16,767 nucleotides of DNA from an uncultured Prevotella sp. (GTDB taxonomy: Bacteria > Bacteroidota > Bacteroidia > Bacteroidales > Bacteroidaceae), in NCBI GenBank assembly GCA_938018155.1, contig CALIIG010000208.1, positions 1 to 16,767 of the forward strand, given 5' to 3'. This document shows positions 6,138 through 13,830 of this stretch, piece after piece; within the stretch, counting starts at the first letter, position 1, and every line of letters begins with the position of its first letter. Position numbers and translations under genes: made by a program. The notes under the pieces are model-generated. The model was not told the DNA's origin, did no database searches, and was given only the letters and a program-made list of their open reading frames with translations.

Positions 6138-9023
6138 ATGTTTTACGACCTCATACAACGCAAACGTAACGAATGGTTAAGTAGCGAAAACAGCCTTGTT
6201 GTTTCGGTGTTGTCATATATTGAGCGCAGGGGGATGATGCGCGATGCACAAATTGATGCCATAAAAACCTATCTTTTTCTGAAGATAGGATGCAACAACA
6301 AACCTTTATGGCAATTGTTTTCTGAGGGCGACTTTCTAACACTTAATCTTGATGAAATAAGCCTTACGGTGAAAGCGCGTCAGGTTCTCGAAACAAACAA
6401 AGCCGCTGCCACCCTGTACGAGTATGCTTGTTCAAAGGATGATTGTGGCAATACGACGGCACCTGCCTTAAAACAGTACATAGAGAATTATCCCGACCAA
6501 ATAAACTATGTGGATGTATTTAAGAATATTTTCTACAAGGTTGCCTATCCCGATTATATTTTCAGCCTGCCCATGGGAGCCGGCAAGACTTATCTCATGG
6601 CTGCATTTATTTATCTCGACTTGTATTTCTCGCTTAACGAGCCTGATAATGCCGCTTTTGCCCACAACTTTATGATACTGGCCCCGTCAGGACTAAAGGC
6701 ATCCATCATACCCAGCATAAGAAACATACAGAATTTTGACCCTACATGGGTGCTGCCCGAGCCGACAGCTTCGAAAATAAAGAACGAAATTCATTTTGAA
6801 ATACTCGACGAACAAAAAACCGATACGAAGTCGAACTTTGTCAAAAACCCCAATGCGCAGAAAATAAACAATTATCTTACATCACGGTTTGTGCGTGGCC
6901 TGGTAGCCGTTACCAATGCCGAAAAGGTTATTCTCGACCGTTATGATACCGGCAAAAACCCGTTGTTGTTTAGCACAACGGACAGAATAAAGTTTGAAAT
7001 TTCAAACGAGCTGCGGTCTATTATAGGTAAAATTCCACATCTTTCCATTTTTATTGACGAGGTTCATCACGCTTCTTCCGGCGACATAAAGCTGCGACAG
7101 GTGGTGAATCAGTGGGCCGAAACGGCATCTTTCAATTCTGTTCTGGGGTTCTCCGGCACGCCATACCTTCATTCGGCCGAAGCCGTCAGCATAAGTCAGG
7201 CCTTGTCTTTGCAAAACAAAAACCTGTCGAACGTGGTTTATTATTACCCGCTCATAAAGGGAGTAGACAATTTTTTGAAGCACCCTGTTATTAAATTCTC
7301 AAACGCGGGTTGTGAAGACATTGTTCGTAAAGGTATATCCGAGTTTCTCGAAACTTACGGTCAGTTGGTTTATGCCAACGGTACCTGTGCCAAAATTGCG
7401 GTTTATTGCGGAACCATCCAGAACCTCGAAGAGAACGTTTTCCCCCTTGTAGCAAGTATCGTCAGCACGTACGGACTGAACCCTGACGATGTAATTCTTA
7501 AATATCACGGTGGCAACAATGACTATCCGCCCTCTGCTGATTCGGCCTTGCAGTTTGCATCGTTGGACACGAAGCTCTCAAAAATACGGGTTGTGTTGCT
7601 GGTACAGATTGGCAAGGAGGGCTGGGACTGCAAGAGCCTCACCGGTGTTATTCTGCCGCAAAAGGGTGTTTGTCCGCAAAATATGGTGTTGCAAACCTCC
7701 TGTCGTTGCCTGCGACAGGTGGTTAAAGGCAAGGAAGAGGGGGAAAATGAAACGGCATTAATCTGGCTCAATGCCGATAATGCCAAAACACTCAATAAAC
7801 AGCTCGACCAGCAACAACACACATCTATCGAAGAACTGAACAGTTTCAGCCCTGAAAAGCAACATATCCTGAAACGGTTTTCGCGTATGGAGAAGCTGCA
7901 TGTGCCTCCCATCGACTTTTATCAGCTAAAGATTTCCTACCAGACATTGGTGCTGGAGGACGAGCTCAACACCACGGCCGAATTGCAAAGCCATCATATA
8001 TTGTCAGATACCGGTTCGCAGCTTATCAGCCAGCAGAACCTTGAGGGCAGAGTTCTAAGCAAAACCAGCGAGCAGTTACAGGACGAAGAGCAGGGCCTCC
8101 CCGTCACATTCAGCAGCTGGCTGCATATAATCAGCAAGGAGAGTTTCGGCACGCTTGGCGTTGAACAATTGCGGCAGCACGCCTCCGCTCTGCAACAAAT
8201 CTTCAACACGGTTACCGAACAGCATGATCATATACGTTGTTTCAAAGGCGAATATAGCCAGAAAAAGGTACGGGCCGGCGTGCGTAAGGCCTTTATTCCG
8301 CACCGAAAAATTGAGGTTAACGAAGAGCTTATCCCTGAAACGGCACGGCTGCTGCGCATTGAGAAGCTGCAGCCAGCGTTAAGGGTTGACAATGATGAGG
8401 CTTATTATCCCGCACAGGAAGAGGTAATGACAATTGTTGAGGCCGACAAGAATGCGCGCCGTCTTACGCCACAGGCACAAGGTGCGGTTAAGCTGTTGCA
8501 AGGCATGGGCAATCAGGAACAGGCTGTTAAGGCCGTACTTGATGACCCTGCTAACTACGAGTTTATTGGCAACACTACTTACAACAAAACCTATCATTAT
8601 CTGCCCTATAAGTTCGACAGCAGGTTCGAAATAAAATATTTCTCCGAAACCCTGCAGGTTATCATGCGCGATAAACAGCTCGAATATTACTTCAATGGCG
8701 ACGATGAGCTTACCGAATTCAAAATACGGTGCTACAAACAAAGGGTCAGTTCGTGGGGCTTTATTGGCTCCTACACCCCCGATTTCATTATTCTGCAACG
8801 CGATACGAAGGGCGAAATCAATAAAATTATGATTGTAGAAACCAAGGGCGAGGGCTTTGCCGACAAGTTTGCCGACCGTAAACGGTTCATGAGTAAGTTT
8901 GTAGAGCTTAACAATAACCGCTTCGGGTATCAGCGTTTCAACTTTTTGTATATCGATGATACGATGCCATCCGATAAGCAGGATATGGTAACCATTAGTG
9001 CAATAAAAAATTTTTTTGAATAG
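6138..9023 (+). CDS. Type III-like restriction enzyme Res subunit: SF2 helicase with PD-(D/E)xK nuclease
   Basis: The 961-residue product is a superfamily 2 DNA translocase fused to a nuclease. Helicase motifs appear in order: Walker A MGAGKT (146-151), DEVH box (307-310), FSGTP (338-342, motif III), and QTSCRCLRQ (519-527) in the place of motif VI with its arginine fingers. Residues about 570-800 form a linker region with no motif I recognise. The C-terminus has a PD-(D/E)xK site: PD at 881-882 and ExK at 901-903 (ETKGEG). This is the domain order of type III Res subunits, which translocate or slide on ATP hydrolysis and cut beside a recognition site when bound to Mod. Walker A is MGAGKT rather than the more common TGTGKT, and motif VI is divergent, so it is a distant branch. 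All key residues are intact. The methyltransferase follows after 14 bp. Base composition is lower in GC than the parC operon, consistent with acquisition. Confidence 0.82.
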   Translation: MFYDLIQRKRNEWLSSENSLVVSVLSYIERRGMMRDAQIDAIKTYLFLKIGCNNKPLWQLFSEGDFLTLNLDEISLTVKARQVLETNKAAATLYEYACSKDDCGNTTAPALKQYIENYPDQINYVDVFKNIFYKVAYPDYIFSLPMGAGKTYLMAAFIYLDLYFSLNEPDNAAFAHNFMILAPSGLKASIIPSIRNIQNFDPTWVLPEPTASKIKNEIHFEILDEQKTDTKSNFVKNPNAQKINNYLTSRFVRGLVAVTNAEKVILDRYDTGKNPLLFSTTDRIKFEISNELRSIIGKIPHLSIFIDEVHHASSGDIKLRQVVNQWAETASFNSVLGFSGTPYLHSAEAVSISQALSLQNKNLSNVVYYYPLIKGVDNFLKHPVIKFSNAGCEDIVRKGISEFLETYGQLVYANGTCAKIAVYCGTIQNLEENVFPLVASIVSTYGLNPDDVILKYHGGNNDYPPSADSALQFASLDTKLSKIRVVLLVQIGKEGWDCKSLTGVILPQKGVCPQNMVLQTSCRCLRQVVKGKEEGENETALIWLNADNAKTLNKQLDQQQHTSIEELNSFSPEKQHILKRFSRMEKLHVPPIDFYQLKISYQTLVLEDELNTTAELQSHHILSDTGSQLISQQNLEGRVLSKTSEQLQDEEQGLPVTFSSWLHIISKESFGTLGVEQLRQHASALQQIFNTVTEQHDHIRCFKGEYSQKKVRAGVRKAFIPHRKIEVNEELIPETARLLRIEKLQPALRVDNDEAYYPAQEEVMTIVEADKNARRLTPQAQGAVKLLQGMGNQEQAVKAVLDDPANYEFIGNTTYNKTYHYLPYKFDSRFEIKYFSETLQVIMRDKQLEYYFNGDDELTEFKIRCYKQRVSSWGFIGSYTPDFIILQRDTKGEINKIMIVETKGEGFADKFADRKRFMSKFVELNNNRFGYQRFNFLYIDDTMPSDKQDMVTISAIKNFFE

Positions 9024-9037
9024 ATAAAAACATCATT

Positions 9038-10894
9038 ATGGCAGTTAAATATATTCCTTTTTATCCCAATACGGTGAACGGGCAGGCTGTTCTCAGCAAT
9101 TTTGTACGTACACAACGCATGCTTAGCTATCGCGAAAACGGCAGGGTGTTTGAGCGTTTACAGCGCGGCATGCCCCTTTATGAGGTTGAAAGCCAGGAGG
9201 TTATGGGCAATAATGCTGGTAAGAATATGGTTATACGCGGCGAATGTTTGTCGGCTTGTGCCTGGCTTAAGGAGAAGGGAATAAAGGTTGATTTGGTTTA
9301 TATCGACCCGCCCTTTGCCAGTGGTCGCGACTATGCCAAGAAAGTTTATCTGCGGCGTAACCCCAAAAAGGCCGAAGCATTAGCGCGCGTTGATGACAGA
9401 ATTGACAGCGAAGACTCGCGCCTTTTTGAAGAAAAGATGTATGGCGACATCTGGCAAAAGGAAAGTTACCTTAACTGGATGTATGAGAATCTGATGGCCA
9501 TTAAGTCGGTAATGAGCGATACCGCGTCTATTTATGTACATCTTGATTGGCACATCGGCCACTACGTAAAGATACTGATGGACGAAATATTCGGAGAAGA
9601 TAAGTTTATTAATGAAATAGTGTGGTGCTATACGGGGCCGGGTTCTCCGGGAATGAAGCAGTTTAGTCGTAAGCACGACACTATTTTTTGGTATTCAATG
9701 AGCGATTCCCACGTGTTTAATGGTGATGAAGTGCGCGTCCCCTCTGATGTTCATTCGGGTGGTTTTAATGGCGAAATGGGCAAGGATGACAGCAATGCTT
9801 ATTCTGACAAGGGTAAAATACCTGAAGATTGGTGGGAGTTTGCTGTTGCTTCACGTTTCAAAGCTGACGGAATTCATAGGGTTGATTACAGTACGGAAAA
9901 ACCATTTAAGTTATTAGAGCGCATCATTAAGGCGAGCAGCAACGAGGGTATGCTGGTAGCCGACTTCTTTGGCGGCAGCGGCGTTACGGCAACAGTGGCT
10001 AACCGGCTGGGCCGCAGGTTTATACATTGCGACATAGGCATCAATAGCATTGAAACAACACGCGACCGTTTGCGCAAGGCGGGGGCTGAATTTGAGGTGC
10101 TCGAAATAAAAGACGGTGTTTCATTATACCGTAATCCTGTGCAGACTATGGATAAACTGAAGAGCCTGATACCGGGGTTGCGGAACGACGACACGCTCGA
10201 CAAGTTCTGGGCAGGAAGCATTTACGATTCCCATACAGGCATCATGCCCGTATATCTCCCTGATTTGATAGATAGTAGTACGCGATTATTGGACGAGGCT
10301 TTGATGAGTCGCATACTGAAAGAGGCCATGCCCGAATTGCCTGATCATATAAAAAAGGTGATAGTTTACTATATCGACATTACGGATGAACGCGAAATAA
10401 AACGCTTTATCAAAGATCAGAGAGACGTGCTGATTGACGTTGAGCTGCGCGATTTAAAGAACGTTCTCGACAGCATTGTGCTGGAAGACGATGCCCGTTA
10501 CGATGTAAGCCAGATACAGGGAGAGGGCGAAATGTTTAAGAAATGGCAGGTAAGCATCAACAGTTTCTTCAGCGACCGCGTAAGCTGTAAGATTAACGAG
10601 TATAACCTTGAAAGGCAGCAACAGACGCTAAAAACGGGTAAACCTTTCACCCCGGTGACGTTGAGCGAAGAGGGCCTTGAAATGATTGAGTTTCTTAGCC
10701 TCGATACAACCGAAGCCTCGCCGTCGGCACCGTGGCACAGCAATTCTGAAATTTTTATTACACAAGACGGTCGTGTGCGCCGCAATGGCGTTGACACCGA
10801 CACCCTTTGGGACGGTACCATTACGAGCGAAGAACGTCCTTTGCGCCTGAAAATAAGGAATATCTGCGGCGACGAAACCGTATATGTGTTGTAA
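9038..10894 (+). CDS. Type III-like Mod subunit: beta-class site-specific DNA methyltransferase
   Basis: The 618-residue product has the beta-class order of DNA amino-methyltransferases: motif IV DPPF (90-93, within VYIDPPF) comes before the AdoMet-binding motif I DFFGGSG (309-315). YSTEKPFKLLERII (284-297), the motif X region, lies just before motif I. DPPF with this order is typical of N6-adenine methyltransferases of type III systems; N4-cytosine is less likely. The specificity region should lie between about 195 and 285. After motif I an unusually long C-terminal part of about 270 residues (345-618) has no motif I know and may bind Res. The start is at 9038, 14 bp after the res stop, so the two genes are cotranscribed. 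Mod would methylate the host sites and provide recognition for Res. No homopolymer or short tandem repeat is seen in the gene, so phase variation by slippage is not indicated. Confidence 0.82.
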   Translation: MAVKYIPFYPNTVNGQAVLSNFVRTQRMLSYRENGRVFERLQRGMPLYEVESQEVMGNNAGKNMVIRGECLSACAWLKEKGIKVDLVYIDPPFASGRDYAKKVYLRRNPKKAEALARVDDRIDSEDSRLFEEKMYGDIWQKESYLNWMYENLMAIKSVMSDTASIYVHLDWHIGHYVKILMDEIFGEDKFINEIVWCYTGPGSPGMKQFSRKHDTIFWYSMSDSHVFNGDEVRVPSDVHSGGFNGEMGKDDSNAYSDKGKIPEDWWEFAVASRFKADGIHRVDYSTEKPFKLLERIIKASSNEGMLVADFFGGSGVTATVANRLGRRFIHCDIGINSIETTRDRLRKAGAEFEVLEIKDGVSLYRNPVQTMDKLKSLIPGLRNDDTLDKFWAGSIYDSHTGIMPVYLPDLIDSSTRLLDEALMSRILKEAMPELPDHIKKVIVYYIDITDEREIKRFIKDQRDVLIDVELRDLKNVLDSIVLEDDARYDVSQIQGEGEMFKKWQVSINSFFSDRVSCKINEYNLERQQQTLKTGKPFTPVTLSEEGLEMIEFLSLDTTEASPSAPWHSNSEIFITQDGRVRRNGVDTDTLWDGTITSEERPLRLKIRNICGDETVYVL

Positions 10895-10958
10895 GTAGGC
10901 TGCAATGGCAGGCTTTTGTTTACGCTGTGCCTTCCCCCTTATAGTTTAAAGTATAATG

Positions 10959-10995
10959 ACAGATGGCAGTATTTAATCTTGCCATCTGTTTTTTT
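10959..10995 (+). terminator. Intrinsic terminator of the restriction-modification operon
   Basis: ACAGATGGCA (10959-10968) pairs perfectly with TGCCATCTGT (10980-10989) around an 11-nt loop, and seven T residues follow in total (10989-10995). It lies 65 bp after the mod stop. Confidence 0.9.
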
Positions 10996-11017
10996 GTCAG
11001 CCTATTCAGCTGCCGTG

Positions 11018-11067
11018 CAAAAACAAATGTACGGGCTGCGGAGCCTTACGGCAGCCTTACAGCCCGT
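11018..11067 (-). terminator. Likely terminator of the tRNA-Leu transcript (minus strand)
   Basis: On the minus strand ACGGGCTG (11067-11060) pairs with CAGCCCGT (11038-11031). The loop contains a repeated TAAGGCT motif, and ACATTTGTTTTTG follows. The stem is perfect but the T-tract is interrupted. It would end the tRNA transcript where it converges on the restriction operon. Confidence 0.5.
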
Positions 11068-11085
11068 TCTTTGCGATTGCGTTTG

Positions 11086-11167
11086 TGCGCCTGACAGGAA
11101 TCGAACCTGCACTTCGTGAGAAACCAGATCCTAAGTCTGGCGCGTCTGCCAATTCCGCCACAGGCGC
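11086..11167 (-). tRNA. tRNA-Leu, anticodon UAG
   Basis: The minus strand folds into a class II tRNA. The acceptor stem is GCGCCTG/CAGGCGC (7 bp, perfect). The anticodon arm is CCAGA-CTTAGGA-TCTGG, giving anticodon TAG (UAG). There is a long variable arm, as expected for leucine, and a T arm with TTCGATT. The discriminator base is A at 11086, and CCA is not encoded because CAA follows. It reads CUN leucine codons. A TAnnTTTG element lies just upstream at 11179-11186. The tRNA 3' end faces the restriction-modification genes. Confidence 0.95.
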
Positions 11168-11178
11168 AATCGTAGCTG

Positions 11179-11186
11179 CAAAGGTA
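11179..11186 (-). promoter_or_regulatory. Likely -7 element of the tRNA-Leu promoter
   Basis: On the minus strand TACCTTTG matches TAnnTTTG and ends 11 bp before the mature tRNA 5' end (11167), so transcription would begin almost at the tRNA. No clear TTTG is seen about 19 bp upstream. Confidence 0.5.
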
Positions 11187-11283
11187 TGCAAATAAAATGA
11201 AAAGATGGTGTTGGATATTCGCTTTTTTATGCAAAAATGTGCAGAAAAAGCCTTCCGGGGCACCTCCTGCTGCATGTTCTGAG

Positions 11284-11346
11284 GCTGCGGGAGCATGGCG
11301 AAAACAGCCGGCACCGCCCGATTTTACGCTGCGGGAGCATGGCGAA
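11284..11346. repeat. 19-bp direct repeat, two copies 44 bp apart
   Basis: GCTGCGGGAGCATGGCGAA occurs at 11284-11302 and 11328-11346, identical in all 19 positions. The sequences between and after the copies differ. Function unknown. Confidence 0.85.
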
Positions 11347-11550
11347 GGCTGTTTGCAAGGGGTTGTCTGATGCGGCAAAAGCAGGGTAGGGGGGATTATT
11401 TGTGGCGGCTATACCGCAATTTTACATCCGTCCTGATAAACGGTTTCTTTTGCGGTTCTCTGGTGTTTTCCATTCATCTGTGCACCCGTTTCCCCGTACC
11501 GTTTCGCCCGCTGCACTTTACAAGTTATGGATTATGCGAAAAAAGACGGG

Positions 11551-11635
11551 GTGCGACGGCCGTCGTATGCGTTGCTGACGGCCGTCGCACGCAGGGTATG
11601 ACGGCCGTGGTACGCACTGCTGACGGCCGTCGCAC
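11551..11635. repeat. Tandem palindromic repeat with GACGGCCGT core, four copies
   Basis: The core GACGGCCGT begins at 11555, 11577, 11600 and 11622, a 22-23 bp period. The copies pair into a 36-bp dimer present twice (11555-11590 and 11600-11635), identical at 32 of 36 positions. GTGCGACGGCCGTC (11551-11564) is the exact reverse complement of GACGGCCGTCGCAC (11577-11590), so each dimer can fold into a strong hairpin. It is very GC-rich against AT-rich flanks. Confidence 0.85.
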
Positions 11636-11844
11636 AATAACATTTAGCAAACAAACCTCCGCACAATACGAAACCGCCGTGGCACTGCGACAAAAGAATG
11701 ACAACTCTGTTACCCCCTCTTGTTCTGAGGTGAACAAAATTCTCTGTTCTTTACAACAAAACAATGCTTTCCTGAAAATATTGCGCGGGCTTTTTTAATC
11801 TTTTGCCTTTTTCCTTTTTCCTTTTGTGTATCTCCCTTACTTCC

Positions 11845-12912
11845 TTATCTCCCGGCTCTTTCGTGCTCCCATGCAGAGGGTTGGTTTATATTGGCAAGTA
11901 TCTTTCGCGCCGCTTCAATAATCGTGTCCTGACCGCGTAGAAAATCGAAGCGGGTGATGGAAACGGTGGTGTCGGGCGCAATACCGTCTTCGGTACTGTG
12001 GCCTTCACGGTCGAACATAGGGCAGGCAGAGAAGCGCACATTCCACCCGTTGGGCAGCTCAGATGAGAAGGGAAGTCCTGCGCCGCCGCCCGTACGGTCG
12101 CCGATAATTGTCGCAAGGGGGCAGTATTTCATGTATTTTACAAACTCGTTGGCGGCCGAAAATACCATGCGGTTCGTCAGTACGGCCACGCGTTTCTGCC
12201 ACCTGATGCCGCGCGCGGGCTTGAGAACCTGCCGTTGCATGGGCGAAAACGCGTCGTGGGCACGCCCTGTTTTATGCCGTACGAAACCCACTTCTACGGG
12301 CCTGTTCGTAAAGCGGGCCGCCAGTTTTTCGGCCGATGTGATGAGTCCGCCGCCGTTGTTGCGCAGGTCTATAATCAGTGCGGTGCAGGGTTGCAGCGCA
12401 AGAAGAACCTCGTCGAGGTTGCCGTCGCCTATGCCGTTCTGAAAACTCTCACAGCGAATGTAGCCTATGTTGTCGTCAAGGATGCGGTATTTCAGTCCGG
12501 AGGCAATCTGATAGTCGGTACCAAGATAGCACCGGATGAGCGTGTCGCTGTAGTTGGCGGGGTAGTTTTCATGAAAAGCCCAGTAGCGTGCCACGTTGAA
12601 TGACGAGGTAAGATTGACGTGGCCGTCGCGCAATTCGGCCAGCATGTCGGCCAGAACCTCAAACTGTTGCTTGTCGGTCATGGCGTTGTTGAAGCGCGGT
12701 GCATACACACGGTGAATGCTGTCCCAGTTTACTTGTTTCTCGCGAAAGAAACAATAGTGGTCGTTCATAATCGTCCACAGAGCCTCAAAATTGCCTCGTG
12801 GCGACGCGTCATATTCGGGTTCGGTGATGCATGCCGACGGCAGCAGCAGGCCCGTAAACAATAAGCCGCAGCCTGTAACGGCATGCCGGAGATAAGAAAA
12901 GGCTTTCATCAT
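11845..12912 (-). CDS. S41 family (C-terminal processing/tricorn-like) peptidase, predicted lipoprotein
   Basis: The 355-residue product has S41 peptidase hallmarks: LRDGHVNL (94-101), the IDLRNNGGG turn (181-189), the FSAANEF segment (251-257) with the likely nucleophile Ser252 and Glu256, GDRTGGGAG (271-279), and DGIAPD (309-314) near the end. The N-terminus has a hydrophobic segment ending LPSAC, so lipidation at Cys28 is likely, placing the enzyme in the periplasm or on the surface. The lipobox is slightly atypical (Pro at -3); VTGC at 12-15 also matches but comes too early. No PDZ domain is evident, unlike classical Prc/CtpA. Substrates are unknown. It is the third gene of the parC operon, 12 bp after the DUF3316-like gene. 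Confidence 0.82.
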   Translation of the reverse strand: MMKAFSYLRHAVTGCGLLFTGLLLPSACITEPEYDASPRGNFEALWTIMNDHYCFFREKQVNWDSIHRVYAPRFNNAMTDKQQFEVLADMLAELRDGHVNLTSSFNVARYWAFHENYPANYSDTLIRCYLGTDYQIASGLKYRILDDNIGYIRCESFQNGIGDGNLDEVLLALQPCTALIIDLRNNGGGLITSAEKLAARFTNRPVEVGFVRHKTGRAHDAFSPMQRQVLKPARGIRWQKRVAVLTNRMVFSAANEFVKYMKYCPLATIIGDRTGGGAGLPFSSELPNGWNVRFSACPMFDREGHSTEDGIAPDTTVSITRFDFLRGQDTIIEAARKILANINQPSAWEHERAGR

Positions 12913-12924
12913 GTTTGAAAAATT

Positions 12925-13830
12925 TTACCATTGCCAGCCTGCCACGGCAGCATGGGTATAACGATGATATTTAATGTCGTTGACATGAGCCTGCCGAATA
13001 TCGGCTTCGTAACCTATAAAGAGCGGCTTGCCCAGCAGTTTGAACGTGAAAAGCAGTCGCTGACGCACCGACAGTGCGTTGCCCACCCACACGGGGCACA
13101 GGTTATGGTCGTAGTCGCCACGTGAGAATATCTCGTAATAACTTTGGCCAAAGGCGGGCGAAAACATCATGCCCGCGAGCGGAACAGCGGCTTCGTACCG
13201 CATGCCCAGCGCGTGACGGCACTGTTTTTTCGGGCTTACCAGGAAGAAACGCCAGTCGGCAGCCATGGCGGGTGTGAAGCAAACGGCCGCCTCGGCTTGC
13301 GCAGGGTTGTTGCTGTTCTGCGCATTATAGCGGAAGCCCACGGTGGCATCGACGCCCGCGCCCGCCGTCACCATGAGCCGTCCCCAATATCCAATGGTTC
13401 GGTTAACGATTTTACGCTGCCACGAATAGCTGAAATCGTAGCCGCCTTCGAGGCGCACACCGTCGTTCGTGCGCATGGTTTCGCGAGCCAGTCGCAGCCC
13501 GTGGGTAAGCGAATGCGTCCAGTTTCGCAGGGGCCTGTTGTGCACAGTCTGGCTCGTAAAGCGCAGTTCGGTGCCGCGATAAGTAAGCGGGGAAAGGTAG
13601 GTATCAAGGCTGTTTACGGTCCCTGCCATCAGCATGCCGCGGTGTTCGGTGGCTTTGAAGCCGGGCGAAACGTTGCCCATGCAGCCCCCGTGCCCTTGCA
13701 ACAGCCCGGCAACAGACTGTAGTGTATCGCACGCGGTGCCGCCGTCTTGCGCCGCCGCCCTTGTAAACACGAAAAGGCACAAGCCGCAAAGCACGGCCCG
13801 CGCGATGGTTTTACTTCTGCACGTCGTCAT
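12925..13830 (-). CDS. DUF3316-like outer-membrane protein
   Basis: The 301-residue product starts with a signal peptide (cleavage near Ala27-Gln28, AAA-QD). It continues as alternating beta-strand-like sequence ending in Trp-Gln-Trp, an aromatic C-terminus typical of outer-membrane beta-barrels. NSLDTYLSPLTYRG (about 73-86) and the repeated Tyr/Trp/Gly-rich strands resemble the Bacteroidales DUF3316 family, whose function is unknown; the assignment is from memory of the family pattern. Its ATG at 13830 lies inside parC, overlapping its 3' end by 20 bp, which suggests translational coupling. No later Met could serve as a start ahead of the signal peptide. Together with the lipoprotein peptidase downstream it forms an envelope-related pair. 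Confidence 0.6.
   Translation of the reverse strand: MTTCRSKTIARAVLCGLCLFVFTRAAAQDGGTACDTLQSVAGLLQGHGGCMGNVSPGFKATEHRGMLMAGTVNSLDTYLSPLTYRGTELRFTSQTVHNRPLRNWTHSLTHGLRLARETMRTNDGVRLEGGYDFSYSWQRKIVNRTIGYWGRLMVTAGAGVDATVGFRYNAQNSNNPAQAEAAVCFTPAMAADWRFFLVSPKKQCRHALGMRYEAAVPLAGMMFSPAFGQSYYEIFSRGDYDHNLCPVWVGNALSVRQRLLFTFKLLGKPLFIGYEADIRQAHVNDIKYHRYTHAAVAGWQW

Larger units (their letters stand above)
11168..11844. other. Repeat-rich intergenic region without a convincing gene
   Basis: About 680 bp between the tRNA and the S41 peptidase gene. It contains the tRNA promoter, a 19-bp direct repeat (11284-11346), a palindromic tandem repeat (11551-11635) and a pyrimidine tract with three CTTTTT-type units near 11806-11825. 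A plus-strand frame (11295-11798, 167 codons) is open but is composed largely of these repeats and shows no protein family, so I treat the region as non-coding. Confidence 0.6.

Noticed and set aside
9038..9200. Possible phase-variation repeats in mod
   Set aside because: No homopolymer of notable length or tandem short repeat is visible in the 5' part of the gene.
11295..11798. 167-codon plus-strand open frame
   Set aside because: Most of it is the translated palindromic repeat and direct repeat, with no family resemblance, no promoter and no plausible protein character; openness follows from GC-rich repeats.
11801..11830. Pyrimidine tract considered as a terminator
   Set aside because: There is no preceding stem on the plus strand, and on the minus strand, which carries the operon, the tract is purine-rich.
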